Assembly: GCA_015478945.1 (NCBI GenBank) | Contig: JABUQX010099063.1 | Span: 1-55,000, forward strand | DNA length: 55,000 nucleotides | Reading direction: 5' to 3' | DNA from: Trachelipus rathkii | Lineage: Eukaryota; Arthropoda; Malacostraca; Isopoda; Trachelipodidae | In this document: positions 13,176 to 24,978 of the stretch, one piece after another | Numbering within the stretch: position 1 is the first letter of the stretch | Layout of the letters: every line of letters starts with the position of its first letter | Notes under the pieces: generated by a model | Database searches by the model: none | What the model was told of the DNA's origin: nothing | The model's input: the letters and a program-made list of their open reading frames with translations, nothing else | Program-made: the position numbers and the translations under genes

Positions 13176-14574
13176 TATGATCGACGTCGTCTGAGTTGAT
13201 GCATGAAAAGACATAAGGAGATTAAACGAAAGAGGATAAAAACTCTAGGAGAGCATGAAATCAAGTATTTAATTATTAGAAGTGGAGAAGAAATTTTATG
13301 AAACAGAATAACATATTAAAATATTTATTGAATCGAAATTTCGAAATAAAATCAAAATTTATAAAATAAGTCAATAACATTTAAAACTTAAGAAGAGAGC
13401 TACAAAATTTTATCCAGCCTTTAATATTGATTTTCATTAAATAATCGTAAAGGAACGAAAAATTTGGAAATGTGTTCTGTTAATATATTTTCAGAATATT
13501 TACAAATTATGAATCAACGCAGTGATAAGGTCGAGAGAGAGGCAGCTCAGTCAGAAGAAAGTTTGATGGGAGTGGTGACGCAGCAACAAGTGATACCTTC
13601 GACATGGAGTAGGCACAGGGCGGTGTACAAACCCCGGGCCGTTTCCTGGGTGTGCTGTGAAAGCTCACTCGGGCAGCGTGTGGATCGTAGTGCGCTAGAA
13701 AACATCGAAACAGTCTGCGTGGAAGCCGATTGACTCTAGAGGCCAGGGGAATGGGATAAAGTGGAGACACTTAAGGGGAGAGTACTGCGACGTGTCGATC
13801 TGAAATGGGCGAAAACTCGTACCTGGAAGGGGGAACTGGGAGAACTGTGGGCCAAACCAGTGTGCCAAAAAAGGGCTGCAGGGGGGAAGTCGGGGCCAGA
13901 ATGAGAAAAACTAGGATCCTATCAGCCTAGGAGCGCTGCTGTCGAGTAGATAGAGATGAGAGGAGAAATGAGAACAAAAAAAAACATTTATGATTGTTTT
14001 TTTTTTTTTTTTTTTTTTCTAAAGGGTTATTATTTTTTCATAAATGCCCGAATACAACATGTAGCATGAAAAATAATAATGAATAAATGAAAATAGAATA
14101 AAGAAGAAGAAGATAAAGATGATAGAATGATATAATAAAAAAAAATAGATAAGTAGAAGATTAAAAGATAGATGAGTAACATGAAGAATGAGAATATAAA
14201 TACATAAAATTACTGAAAATATAACAGTCAAGAATTAATCAATCATAATTATATGAAAGATATAAGGATAAATATAATAAATTAAACAAATAACTATATA
14301 TTTTATTTTAAATTGTATTTTAATTATATTTTATAATGTATAATATATTTAGAGAATCCACAGCCCAGGATAGGCGCTAGATCATTCAATAAGTAAAGGA
14401 TGTAGGCACTATAGAGAGAGGACTGAACCAATATAACCGAATTGACTCTAGTGTGTGTGAAAATATAGTAAAAAAGAGTAGATATATAGATAACTTAAGA
14501 TATAGGCTTGGACAGAGATAACTAATTACTTACTCTTAAGAGATAAGATAGAAATAGATTATAGAGTGGAAACC
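13176..14574. other. Non-coding, no recognised feature
   Basis: A GC-richer patch at 13500-13960 carries overlapping short frames on both strands with no similarity I recognise. The rest is AT-rich with a long T-run near 14000. Confidence 0.45.
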
Positions 14575-14695
14575 AAGGGGCTCGAGCCGACTCGGGGAAC
14601 TGAGGGAGGACGGGTCCATACCCCGGTATGGGAGGGCGGAGGAACCCGCACACCAAAGACCAAAGAGGGAGGGGTGCGAGTATCCATGAGCTAGA
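14575..14695 (+). mobile_element. G-rich dispersed element copy (5' part)
   Basis: It matches the family start ('ggggctcgagccgac'), 'ccataccccg', 'tgggagggcggaggaaccc' and 'accaaaga', then diverges. Confidence 0.6.
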
Positions 14696-14699
14696 AAAA

Positions 14700-17220
14700 A
14701 AGAAGTAACAATGGTGACCCAGTGTAGGATGTAACCGCCCCGATGTCAGGAGTGCGGTGCTCCGCTGAGGGAACACAGGTAGACGTATGCCCACTCAACT
14801 CACGAGCACAGAGTGCTCACTGCCGCGGGAAGCCGGACCAAGCACCCCCCAACGATCACACCACACACACTAGAGTCTACATTACTTTGTCTATCCACGA
14901 AGAGAGCAGAGATAGGCGTTGCAAACCCACCTGTTGGGAGCCAGCGTGAAACGGAGGGACAGCGACCAAATGGGCGAGCGAAGGAATAGCATAAGAAGCA
15001 GCTCAACAATCCGATTCACAGGCGAGCGTAAGACCTAAAATTCAATTTGTAGCTAAGTTGTTGAATTTAAATTTGTTTTTATTGCCCTCCATATTTATTT
15101 ATGTTCATAAAGTGAAGTATAGTAAAATCTTACCAAATAAATTCATTAAATTCATAAACATAAATTGACTTAATAACTAAAAGTGTTTAAATTATCTAAT
15201 GTTATAACACTGGAGGCAAGAGTGCGGAGGATCGTGTACAAGTATATGTACAACGCGAAATGGCTTCTATAGTTAATTAATGTCACATAATAATTTAGTA
15301 ACCTGGTCCCAAAGGAATCACATGGAGGGTACTATAAGTTAAACAATCAGGCGAATAGCTAAATGATCAGTGGAACAAGACTCACGAATACGCCGTGGGT
15401 AACTGAAAACCATGAAATAACACTACAACATAGAATCAAAAATATAGAGATGGATGAGGTATGCCTAGCTCAAATACTTACAGCACACTCAGGTTGGCAG
15501 AGTATCAATGAAGGGAGAAGAGGTAAAAAGGGAAATTCCGGAGGCAGTGATGTTCGAACCCAATTCGTCCATCTGGAAATTAATAGACATCTATAGAGAC
15601 ACAGACTCACCGACGCCGGCAGCCTCCACTATAAAAATGCACAGAGTTTAGCATCAGCTCTTCATTCCTATACAGTGAAAATGTCGCAAACGAAGTGCTA
15701 ACTGCCCAATGATAGCCAGTAAAACGTGTCTCGAAGTCCACATAGAAAAAGAAAGTGAAGGGGTTTACTTTATACCATCGTACACCCATGGGTGAAATAC
15801 GATTAGAGTGTTGAGGGCCGGCGTCATAATACCGTTGCACATTATTGTTGGCAACTATAAATGTCGTTAAGAAGTAAAGGGGAGAAAGAGGGTGAGGAAA
15901 CGTGGATGTAAACCTCAAGGGGGCGCTGCGATGGAAAGATGCCAAATTCATGTGCGGTCAAGGGTTAAATAAGGCTCTTAAATTAATGGCCCACAAAGGA
16001 GTCTGAGCCTAGCAGCAATCCGGTCCAAATAACCCACTAAATAAATATCTGTGCTCTAGTACATATAGGTAATTTATGTTTTTCACTGAAAATAAGAAAC
16101 CCACTAGAAAAAATATTGTGTGAAAAGGCTGACAGTAAGTGAAAGAAAAAATAAACGTAAACAAACCCTTTCTCCAACCTTTTCTTTAAGAAACGACATG
16201 ATCATATGGAACACGTCACCTATTCTCACATATTAAAGTGCTCTTAAAAGATGACCCTATTCTTTCATTCAATCTAGTTTTGGCACGAGTAAAACCAGTA
16301 TAGAAATATGTGTATGTCAAAATGTCCACCTAAAATAGTATGTATGATTCTGTCATAATATTAATAAAAAATGAGTATGTAAGATAGATATCGAAATTAT
16401 CACACTTAATAGATTTAGAGACAAATACATAGTTAGTTATTGTAATAGAGAGTATGATAATAGAATATTATATAGATATATAGATATTAAAAAGATATAA
16501 TAGATATATGAAAGTAATAATATAATAAGCGTTTCACAAATCAGAATCTTTTAAGTAATAATATAAATATATAAAAAATATATAAAGATTAATTAAATAA
16601 AATGTTAATTTAATAAGTATAAATAAATAATTAGAATAAGAAGAATGAAGAAGAAGAAATTTAAAGAATAAAAGAAAAAAGAATATATAAAGTAAAATAT
16701 GAAAAATTATAGTAAATTTAAGATTGAATATATATACAGTAGTAATTTCCAGAGCGCATGCACCTCTCTTCCGGTCTATGTGGCTCACTCACCTCAAAAT
16801 TCCTGCAGCTCCGGGCTCGCTCCGCGCCGGCTCGGCCGCAGACGCCGGACCCCACGTTGCACCCCGACAAACCGGCACCATATATATAGAAAATGAAGAT
16901 AAAAAGATATATAAGAGAAGAGAGAGGAAGAAAAATAAAGATATTAAAATTAATAATTTTCGTTTAAAAAAAAAAAAAATAAAAAAATAAAAAACCTAAA
17001 TCATAAAACATTCAAATATTTAAAAATTAAATAGGGTCGTATTCATATAATAAATATATATAGATATAAATATTTAATAATATATATTATATTATATATA
17101 TATAATATGCGAAGGACCAAATATAAAATTTTTTAAGAAAAAATAATTTTTATTGAAATAAAAAATATATATGAATACTAAAATCACTGACCAAAATATG
17201 TAATAACTATTTTTAAAAAC
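14700..17220. other. Non-coding, no recognised feature
   Basis: Nothing is identifiable. A 114-codon minus frame (15607-15951) has no recognisable similarity. A TATAAAA motif at about 15631 lies about 23 bp before a TCAGCTC, but no gene follows it on either strand. A short GC-rich patch lies at 16800-16880. Confidence 0.4.
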
Positions 17221-17221
17221 A

Positions 17222-17690
17222 AAGTGGATTAGTCTCAAGGAATTCTCATATCTCTACGAATCTCCAATAGATTTCTAATAGGTTAAGAAACTTCTTAAGT
17301 CTTATGAAAGCTTCTTCTACTGAAGCAGTAGAACGGGTAAACTTGCCAGTATTTGCAACGAGATGTAAATATTTTGGCAAATGTACTGGATACAAGAAAC
17401 TTTTGAAGCGAGCTCTGCTCTGATGCATTTCAATTCCATTAAATCCCATTCAGCTTTACCAAATCTTCAATTGGGCTTCGAGATCGTTAAAAATGATTAC
17501 ACCATCTTATATCTTCTCATATGGAACATTACACCTGTTCGTAAGCAACATTGCAGAAGATATAATTTCTTTATATTAAAAACCTCTCTCCTAATGGATA
17601 TTAATCATCCAAAAAAGTGTAAAAAGGATGTTCGAAATAAGTCTGTGGTCGAAAAATAGAAAAGTGGTTCTGTATTTGAAATATCTGAGT
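17222..17690 (-). pseudogene. hAT transposase C-terminal remnant
   Basis: Reading the minus strand across frames gives, in order, a 'FLDDLIS' helix-like segment, 'ILASLPV', 'STASVEEAF', 'RLKKFL' and 'SLRLIH'. This is the order of the hAT C-terminal dimerisation region, where family members usually show LPV-(x)-TAS-VERSFS-LKR-LRS-LALL-IH. At least three frame changes and several stops are needed, so it is a dead fragment. No terminal repeats or N-terminal part are visible. Confidence 0.6.
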
Positions 17691-17859
17691 TACGAGAGCA
17701 AATTTTCAGTACCCAGCCAGATTGCAGATGAGCTTAAACACGTCAAAAATGCGCCAGAACATCGAAGTTGCATGGCCCGTAGAGTACGTTCAATGAGGGG
17801 AACGAGATTGCACCATAACACGCACCAAAGCAATAACATCGCCGCAATCAGGTGGTGAA

Positions 17860-18560
17860 AAAAGTATGTAAAAAAACAAGAGGGTGCGGGAAAACAAAGA
17901 AGAAACCAAAAAAGATACGAGTAACAGGGAGAAGTAAGGAGTTACGTGACTGAGCTGCAAGCACATGAGGGCGAAAGCGGCGAGTGATCGGGGTAGCATC
18001 GCGTGGTAAAAATGATGACAGAGGCAGGGCCGGTTGACACCAGACGAGGTGCGGCAAACGGTGGGTGGGAATGCGCTGCGCACACTGAGAATGAAGCACG
18101 GGCGTCAAGAACTGTGGGTGGCCTTTGTAACCACGTGGGCAAAAAAGACAAACGCGGATAAGTCAAGGTGCACGTGCGAATATGCGGGAGCGGTAAAGGG
18201 GTTAAGTGACAAAAGTAAAGCAAGGCGAAAACGGCAGGGATAGAAGACGGAGACATGCGTGATGACTGCTGGAACACCCTACTCACATCATGGGGCGCGC
18301 TGGCAAGTCAACCCCGCCGAAACAAGCCAAACCCAGTACCAAGCGCGTAAACCCTGCCAACGCTCACCTGAGACACAAGCCAGCCCGGTCAGCGCCAACC
18401 CCGGGCGAGCCGTCAAACTCCTATGTAACAGAGAGGCCCCCAGAACGACGAACGCGGGACAAAGCAGTGGACGGAGTCACCGGCCACCCCCAAGCGTCCC
18501 CCTGGGGGCGCGTCACAGCCTTTTCATTGACTTTGTACAACCTATTTTGTAACGGCAGCA
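17860..18560. other. GC-richer island of unknown origin
   Basis: About 700 bp is clearly richer in G and C than its surroundings and has overlapping frames on both strands. The plus frame at 18290-18658 is rich in Pro, Arg and Lys. I recognise no domain. Its composition could mark an old repeat, an element fragment or foreign DNA. Confidence 0.4.
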
Positions 18561-19117
18561 AAACTAACGCCATTTTGACGTTATGTCTGTCGTTCTTCGT
18601 GAAAAAAATAGAAAATTTTATGCTAAGGCTTATACTTGTGTTTGAAGATAAATTATGAGGTTTACTGATTACATAATAATAGAATAGTTTGCTACCACTT
18701 AATTACAATACTATGCATCTAGTACTGATATTCTTTTAGGTTCAATCGTTTCTTTTTTGTTTGTCATCGGTGAAGTGGATTTTAAAGTCCCGAATTATGA
18801 AAAAAAAAAATTAAAATTTTTTTTAAAAAAAAAAATGAGGTAAATAGGACCCTAATAACACATTAGGACTATTTAAAAAAAAAAAAAATTTTAGTGCCCC
18901 CAAAAAAATGGGACTATGGAGTCCCATCGGGACTTAACTCCTATTTTTGATATTTGGCACGTGTAGCAATTAGTTTGCATAAAAATGGGGGCTAAATGTA
19001 GTAAATAAAACATACAAATTTAAAGGTATAAATAAATACAGTTATGAAAATTTTTGAATTTTTATAAAAGTATAAAAATATATACATAAAATATAAAAGG
19101 TAAAACCCCGTAAACAT

Positions 19118-19154
<37 letters not shown>

Positions 19155-19334
19155 TATACTATATATATAAATATATAATATATATATAGTATATAAATCT
19201 ATGTTTTATTTACTATAAAAAATGAAGTTTGCCAAATATTTTTTTTATATATACGGATATACTATAAAAAATAAAAAAAACTTTACACTATATTTTTTAT
19301 TAAAAAAAAAAAAAAAAAAAAAAAACATATATAT

Positions 19335-19400
<66 letters not shown>

Positions 19401-19438
19401 CGACAGAGGGTAGAGGAAGACCTGACTCAATGCTTATG
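18561..19438. repeat. AT-rich stretch with TA and A/T homopolymer arrays
   Basis: TA repeats at 19120-19200 and a cleaner array at 19326-19397 lie among A- and T-runs. No gene is seen. Confidence 0.7.
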
Positions 19439-20290
19439 GAATTGAACGAAACACGAAGTGCCGTTTCCCCGATTCACAAGCACAGCATGGACTTTATTGC
19501 ATTTTCCCACATCGCTATATGTATCTTTGTTTGATGCAAAGTTGGCCACCGTTTTCCTCTTCTGGTAAAGAATGGCCATTCCAGTGAGAGATATTGTCAA
19601 CGCTGACCCACAATGACAGGAGTATATCGCGGTTAGGTATTGCGGTTACGAATTGCCTCCAGCTCTGGCTCCCCCTCTGGCCCCCCCTCTTGTTAGAACT
19701 CGGTCTTCCTCTTGGGTACCAGTGTGGATAGAGTTTAATAAACCTTCTGCCACGTCGGTTTTGAAATTTGACTAGTGGCATAAGGTTTTTTTTCTCATTT
19801 TTGCTCACATGCACCCTCCAGTACAACAGCAGGCATTGGCAATCGAAAGGTCCAGCAAAATAATAATAATGAATTGAACGAAACACGAAGCTGCCGATGT
19901 CTTTCGATTCACCGAAGCACAGATGGAACGTTTTGCAATTTTTCCCCACATCGCTATTGTCCTTTGTTTGATGCAAAGGTTGCACCGTTTCCTCTTCTTG
20001 GTAAAGAATGCCAGTGAGAGATGTTGTCAAACCTGACCAACAATGCAGGAGTATATTCGCGCGTAAGGTATTTGGTTACGAATTGCTCCAGCTCTGGCTC
20101 CCCTCTGGCCCCCCTTCTGTGGTAGTGCTAGGTCTTCCTTTTGGGTACCACTAACCTTAGAATTCAGTAAGCCTTCTGCCAAGTCGGTTTTGAAATCGAA
20201 TAGTGGCAAAAGGGTTTTTTCTCATTTTTTGCTCACATGCACCCTCCGTTACAACAGCCAGGCATTGACAATCAAAGGTCCAGCAAATAA
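19439..20290. repeat. Tandem duplication of the piggyBac 3' part (~430 bp x2)
   Basis: Unit 1 (19439-19860) and unit 2 (19872-20290) both begin 'gaattgaacgaaacacgaag'. They share 'gatgcaaag', 'ccagtgagagat', 'aggagtatat', 'cagctctggctcccc', 'ttttgaaat' and 'cacatgcaccctcc'. They differ mainly by small indels. Confidence 0.85.
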
Positions 20291-20530
20291 TAGAAGATTC
20301 GAGTATACCATTTTCTGGATTTGAAGTCAATCCTGTATAGCTCAATGAGCATATCTGCAAGATCGACTCCACCCATTTACCTACTGTACTCGTGTACAGA
20401 GAATGGTCTCTCGATCTCCACATATTTCTGTACCTTTGAATCCCACCGGCAACACAAATCGTGGGGTTTAACACCAGCATAGTTGCATAACAAGTGTACA
20501 GACTTATTATCATACCAACGTATGGCAATA
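19440..20530 (-). pseudogene. piggyBac-type transposase, C-terminal half, decayed
   Basis: Read across frames from 20530 leftward, the minus strand gives 'RWYDNKSVHLLCNYAG', 'KPHDLCCRW', 'EIERPFSVHEYS', 'MGGVDLADMLIELYRIDF', 'SRKWYTRIFYYLLDL', 'IVNAWLL' and 'RRVHVSK'. These are hallmarks of the piggyBac (DDE_Tnp_1_7) transposase C-terminal half: R-x-W-x-DN-K, MGGVD near the third catalytic Asp, and KWxxR. Further left, 'CKTFHLCFGESKD' resembles the C-terminal cysteine-rich domain that binds DNA ends in piggyBac proteins. Several indels break the frame. The N-terminal half and first catalytic Asp are missing; microsatellites occupy 20585-20740 instead. The last ~430 bp is duplicated in tandem. 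Confidence 0.8.
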
Positions 20531-20584
20531 CAGTCTGTCACCTTGTCTACCCAATTATCAGATCTTCCCCTCTCTCCCTCTTTC

Positions 20585-20656
20585 TTATATATATATATAT
20601 ATATTATATATTATATATAATTATATATATATTATATATATATTATATATATATAT

Positions 20657-20691
<35 letters not shown>

Positions 20692-20740
20692 TAAAAATAA
20701 AAAATAAAAAAAAAAATAATAATAAAAATAATAATAAAAG
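20585..20740. repeat. TA, TAA and AAAT microsatellites
   Basis: A broken TA tract passes directly into a TAA array and then A-rich sequence. It lies between the transposase remnant and the right piggyBac end. Confidence 0.85.
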
Positions 20741-21049
20741 AGTCAGGAGAAATAATTGAAATTTTCAAGTGTTGCTAACCCCCGATGGTACTTTGAAGTC
20801 TCATGTGAACCGGAGGCTTTTTACATCGTGTTAGCCTATATTTTCGAAAATTTAGTAAGAGTAACTTTTTTTTTTTTTTTAGCTTTTTTACATAAAAAAA
20901 AAAAAAAAAAATAAAAAAAAAAATTTATAATAAGTAAATATAACCACAGAAAAACATCATTTCACGAAAAAAAAAAAAATCTTTCAAAGCCTAAAACACC
21001 CTTTTTTCACGACAGCTATGATAACACTAATGATTTTTTTTAGATATTG

Positions 21050-21187
21050 TGAACGATTCTGACGACATAGATTGATACTTTTTGGTACTTTATGAAAAAA
21101 AAAATCAGAAAAATCGGTATATTTTGGCCAAAAATAGCGATAAAAAAATATGGTACTCTCACGTTCCAGTGGGACTTAAAGGGTTAA
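21050..21187 (-). mobile_element. piggyBac terminal end with TTAA
   Basis: Read on the minus strand the end is TTAA followed by CCCTTTAAGTCCCACTGG. piggyBac elements insert at TTAA and start with CCC, so the boundary falls between 21183 and 21184. It lies on the expected (5') side of the minus-strand transposase remnant about 650 bp away, so both probably belong to one internally deleted element. I could not find the matching left end with confidence. Confidence 0.6.
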
Positions 21188-21789
21188 TGTAAATTTTTCC
21201 CTTGCAATAAACTGCCGTTTAATTTTATTGAATGTCTTGAATAATTTATTGCGATGTTATCATTTGATTTAATTAAAAGCCTTAGACCAGCGATTGCCAA
21301 GTTTTATTGAGAATAGTATGCTTTTCTAATTCTAAACTGCAATGCCCCGCAATATTTGATCAGATTTGTGCAGGGTTTCTCATTGATGTATTTTTTTAGT
21401 CGTAATTAAAACCAGAAACTTTAAATATACATACGAGTATAAACATTGCTGTTGCTGAGAAGGCAAAATCAATAAATTAGAAGGCTGAAAGTACTGTATA
21501 TCAGAAATTGAATTATAAATATAAAACCGCGCGACCTTTGCGAACGAACGTGCGTTTGCAAATAAATGGGTAGCTACAGGAAAATCTTTCTACCATTCTT
21601 ATTTGTGTAAGTTTTCGAAATTTGAATAAAGGAAATCTTAGAAACAATCTTTTTGTTGAACGTCATTATGTGCTGAATGAAAATAAAACTACATTTACGG
21701 TATGGTCGGTCTTCCTGCGAAGTAAGGAAAGTTTTTGTGCAAATCCATACTTATGTTATAGTTTTGCAAGAGATTCTTATGACATTTTA

Positions 21790-22301
21790 TAGTTACTTAT
21801 TTCCTATGTCTGCAAAATTTTAAGTTCTAAATGATGGTCAGTTATCTCACACCCGACCACTGCTGAATAATTTACATCTTCAAAATTACACCAGACCTGG
21901 TCAAGAATCGAATGCTTAGTGATCGGGTTCTCCAAAGAATATCTTGTAGGACCATTAATATAAGATAAAAATGATCTTTACAAAACTTGTCAATAAATAT
22001 CTCATAAGAAGGCAAGTTTAAGGGATTTATGTTATATATGTCACCTATAACAATAGTCCTGCATTCGACAGTCAGCCGGTCAATATATTGAAAAAACATC
22101 GATTAAACTGAGCTATCGAACCACTTGGGGGGGGGGTCTATATATTGATGACAGCAAAAAAATTAGAATTGTTAATACTGACCTTCATTGGTAGACATTC
22201 AAATAGTTCATTCACCGTGCAATACTGTTCCATCACAGCAGACTGAACAGCCTACAGGACAAAAACCTTTATTCCGCCTCCGTGTTTGTTACGATAGATT
22301 A

Positions 22302-22305
<4 letters not shown>
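21790..22305 (-). pseudogene. Non-LTR retrotransposon AP-type endonuclease fragment
   Basis: On the minus strand, across frames, I read 'RNKHGGGIKVFV', 'INIYRPP' (Tyr codon mutated to a stop in this copy), 'TIVIGDIYNINPLN', then 'NGPTRYSL', 'SILDQVWCN' and 'GCEITDHHLE'. These correspond in order to the HGGG, YRPP, GD(F/I)N, PTR, (I/L)D-IW and (S/T)DH blocks of the APE-like endonuclease at the N-terminus of Jockey/RTE/CR1-type ORF2 proteins. The catalytic Asp-His of the last block is present. At least one frameshift and two stops are present. No reverse transcriptase follows in the next 1 kb to the left, so this is a truncated remnant. Confidence 0.75.
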
Positions 22306-22339
<34 letters not shown>

Positions 22340-22380
22340 TAATAATAATAATAATAATAATAACAATAATAATAATAATA
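22297..22380. repeat. (AAT)n microsatellite
   Basis: A nearly perfect AAT array abuts the 5' side of the non-LTR fragment. Confidence 0.95.
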
Positions 22381-22939
22381 TAGATGTTAAATAGATAGTC
22401 ACGTTGATTTATTGATTTTAAAAAGTATAACAACATTGTGAGGAATGCAGTAATAGATAAAAATTATTTTTTACTCTCGAAAAATTAAGTTTTTTTGTAC
22501 ACTGATCCATTTAGTACTCATCCGCAGAAATAAATCCTCACGTTGTTAAGAAAATCGGTTTCATAATAGTTAGCTGTACTAATACATTTACAAAGTTATT
22601 ATTTTTTATTTGTAAAATAGAATACAATTAAATACCAAGCAATACATAAAAATTTTAGTTCACTTCAAGTTTCATAATTTCCACTTACGTTGACCAAGAA
22701 ACATTCCAAATACAGAAAAGATTTTCCTTGAAAATAATTTTGAAAAATGAAACCAAAATTGCGAAGTTTCTCTTGAACGACTTTTCAGTGACATTTTATT
22801 CTCTAAAATCGTGAATTATGATACAAGCCATGTTAACAAACAGACCAATCAATGCAGAGAAGCTGTAAAAGTAAAAGACCTCCAATAACAAGAATTTTGA
22901 TTTTATATGTTTTTTGATATTGAGACACTAAATTTCCGC

Positions 22940-23300
22940 CAGCCTCTATGCAATCTTGTCCAAAAGATGAGCTGTCAGCTCTGGGTAGTCATTATCATCT
23001 TGGGGAATAATAAACCCATCATTTCTAAATCTTGTAGGAATATTATCATATTCGTCACGAATTTTTCTCATTAATTCGCCAAGAACCATAACATCATTTG
23101 ATGAATTTTTCGGAAATCTCATGAATCTAATTGAATTTGAAATGCGTTGTGATCGTGCCAAAATTTGATGATTTTCATTAAAAGTTTTCTACCTTATCTT
23201 CGACATTTAAGTTTGTTGTGAATTCTTTCTCTGTATTGCTCTTCTATAGCATTTAGCTGATTTACCTCATTTAGAATAGGTATAACATCTTCAGGATTTT
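22940..23300 (-). pseudogene. Unidentified coding remnant
   Basis: An open frame at 23161-22946 (71 codons) has protein-like composition, with phrases such as 'RKIRDEYDNIPTRFRND' and 'YPELTAHLLDKI'. Upstream, in another frame, 'IPILNEVNQLNAIEEQYRE' continues in the same style, implying one older gene with a frame break near 23165. I do not recognise the family. It could be a transposon protein or a decayed host exon. Confidence 0.35.
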
Positions 23301-23306
23301 TTCACG

Positions 23307-23309
<3 letters not shown>

Positions 23310-23399
<90 letters not shown>
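23310..23399. repeat. (TA)n microsatellite
   Basis: About 90 bp of TA with a single break. Confidence 0.95.
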
Positions 23400-23404
<5 letters not shown>

Positions 23405-23814
23405 ATAATGATCTTATTTTTCTTTAAAACATCCCAAGCTTCAGCATGTGTGTGTGTATTGGCCTTTCAGGAGATCACTTGTAGAGATGTGTAAAATTTT
23501 CGCAATACTTTTCATTTCTCAGATTGCTGACACATCTGAAAGTATCAATACTCTTATTTACGTAAATCAAATAAATTAAAAAAATATTTTTTATAATTGA
23601 AAAGAAAATGTTGACATTGTAGGATTAAAATCACAAATATAGCATTGAATATTTTTTAAACTGAAAAGGCTGTTGGGGTGACGAGTTCGTCGTATTGGCC
23701 TATGTTCCGCTTCATGTATTGTCTACTATTCTGTATAAAAATATGTATGATTAATTATTAGCAAAGTGTACATAAGGTCAAATAAAAAATATAATTTTAT
23801 TTTTATTTTTTATT

Positions 23815-24060
23815 TTTATTTATTTATTTATTTATTTTTTTTTTTACAGATAAAATAAATATATTATATTAATATATATATATATATATATATTAATAAT
23901 GATAAATAATAGTAATATCAACAATAAAAATAACAGGAAGCCAAAATATCAATTAATAATAATAAATTAATAATAATAATAATAATTTAAAAAATAATAA
24001 TAATAAATAATAATAATAATAATAATAATAATAATTATAATAATAATAATAATAATATCA
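23815..24060. repeat. TTTA and AAT arrays
   Basis: A TTTA/T-rich run is followed by TA and then by AAT arrays at 23950-24057. Confidence 0.9.
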
Positions 24061-24975
24061 ACTTTGGAATATGTTCAGAATTCCTACCAATCCTACCAAA
24101 GTAACTTTTAGTCCGGCCCGCCCGCCCAGGCCTTCTCAGTTTCACTCGGCTCCTAAAGCCTCTCTCGACTAGGGTTTCGATCCAAATCTGACCAGCCAGC
24201 TCCATACACCGGCATTGTACATTACTTCTAATTGCTAATCTTTCAATAGTCGAATCTTTTGAGTGATTTTATTTTTATCTTTTTTAGTTATCTTCTTAAT
24301 AGTAGTATTGAACCTTAGACAAGCGTTTCCAATTTATCTTTCATTCGTCTCCTTTATATATATTATTTGGGAGGATAGTCCGGGAAATTGTTGAAATTAT
24401 TATATTAACAATAAATTTGTGTAATCATTAGCTATTATGTCAATTTAATACAAATAGAATCGTAAATTTGGCAACCTAAGATAAAGCTGGCAACCTTCAA
24501 TATTTCACCTTTTCATTTTCCCTGAATCGTCAGTTGAGGAACGTTGATCTCGCTGCTTTCAAGTCAATGCTTTGAAATTTTGTTTACATAGAGGATTCTA
24601 AATACAATTTTTTTGTTTTGAACTTTAACTCATCTTTTTTGTGAATCTCGAATTAGTGTATTATTTCGTATCAGTAAATTGACTCTGATTAAGTCACTTC
24701 CAATTATAAAACGTGTCGAATTGTGTAATGATTTAATTATTTGATAAGCGCATCCGAATATTTAATAAGAGCTTAATACGCTTGCAGATAAGCTGCTCAC
24801 TTCTTATTTACATTTACTGTTTGTTTTTTTTTTTAGGTTAAGTTTAAACTATAATAATTAATGAGAATTGTTAGTTTGACAAAGAAAGGGTGAGACATTA
24901 ATGTTCTAATAGAAGGGAGGTCTTGCCTCAAGTGTAAAATGTTTCAATTAAAGATTAAGTTTCATTACATTTATG
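24061..24975. other. Non-coding, no recognised feature
   Basis: A short GC-richer patch at 24110-24230 contains 'agggtttcgatcc', which resembles a tRNA B-box but has no clear partner A-box. Nothing else stands out. Confidence 0.4.
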
Positions 24976-24978
24976 GTG

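Noticed and set aside
15607..15951. 114-codon minus frame as a gene, with a TATAAAA near 15631
   Set aside because: No recognisable domain, no supporting splice sites, and the TATA-like motif is on the other strand.
17790..18658. Overlapping frames in the GC-rich island as genes
   Set aside because: Several overlapping frames on both strands with no domain pattern. GC-rich sequence is poor in stops, so this is expected.
18885..18945. Left end of the piggyBac element ('gtcccatcgggacttaac')
   Set aside because: The orientation is the same as that of the right end and not inverted, and CCC does not adjoin TTAA, so I did not assign it.
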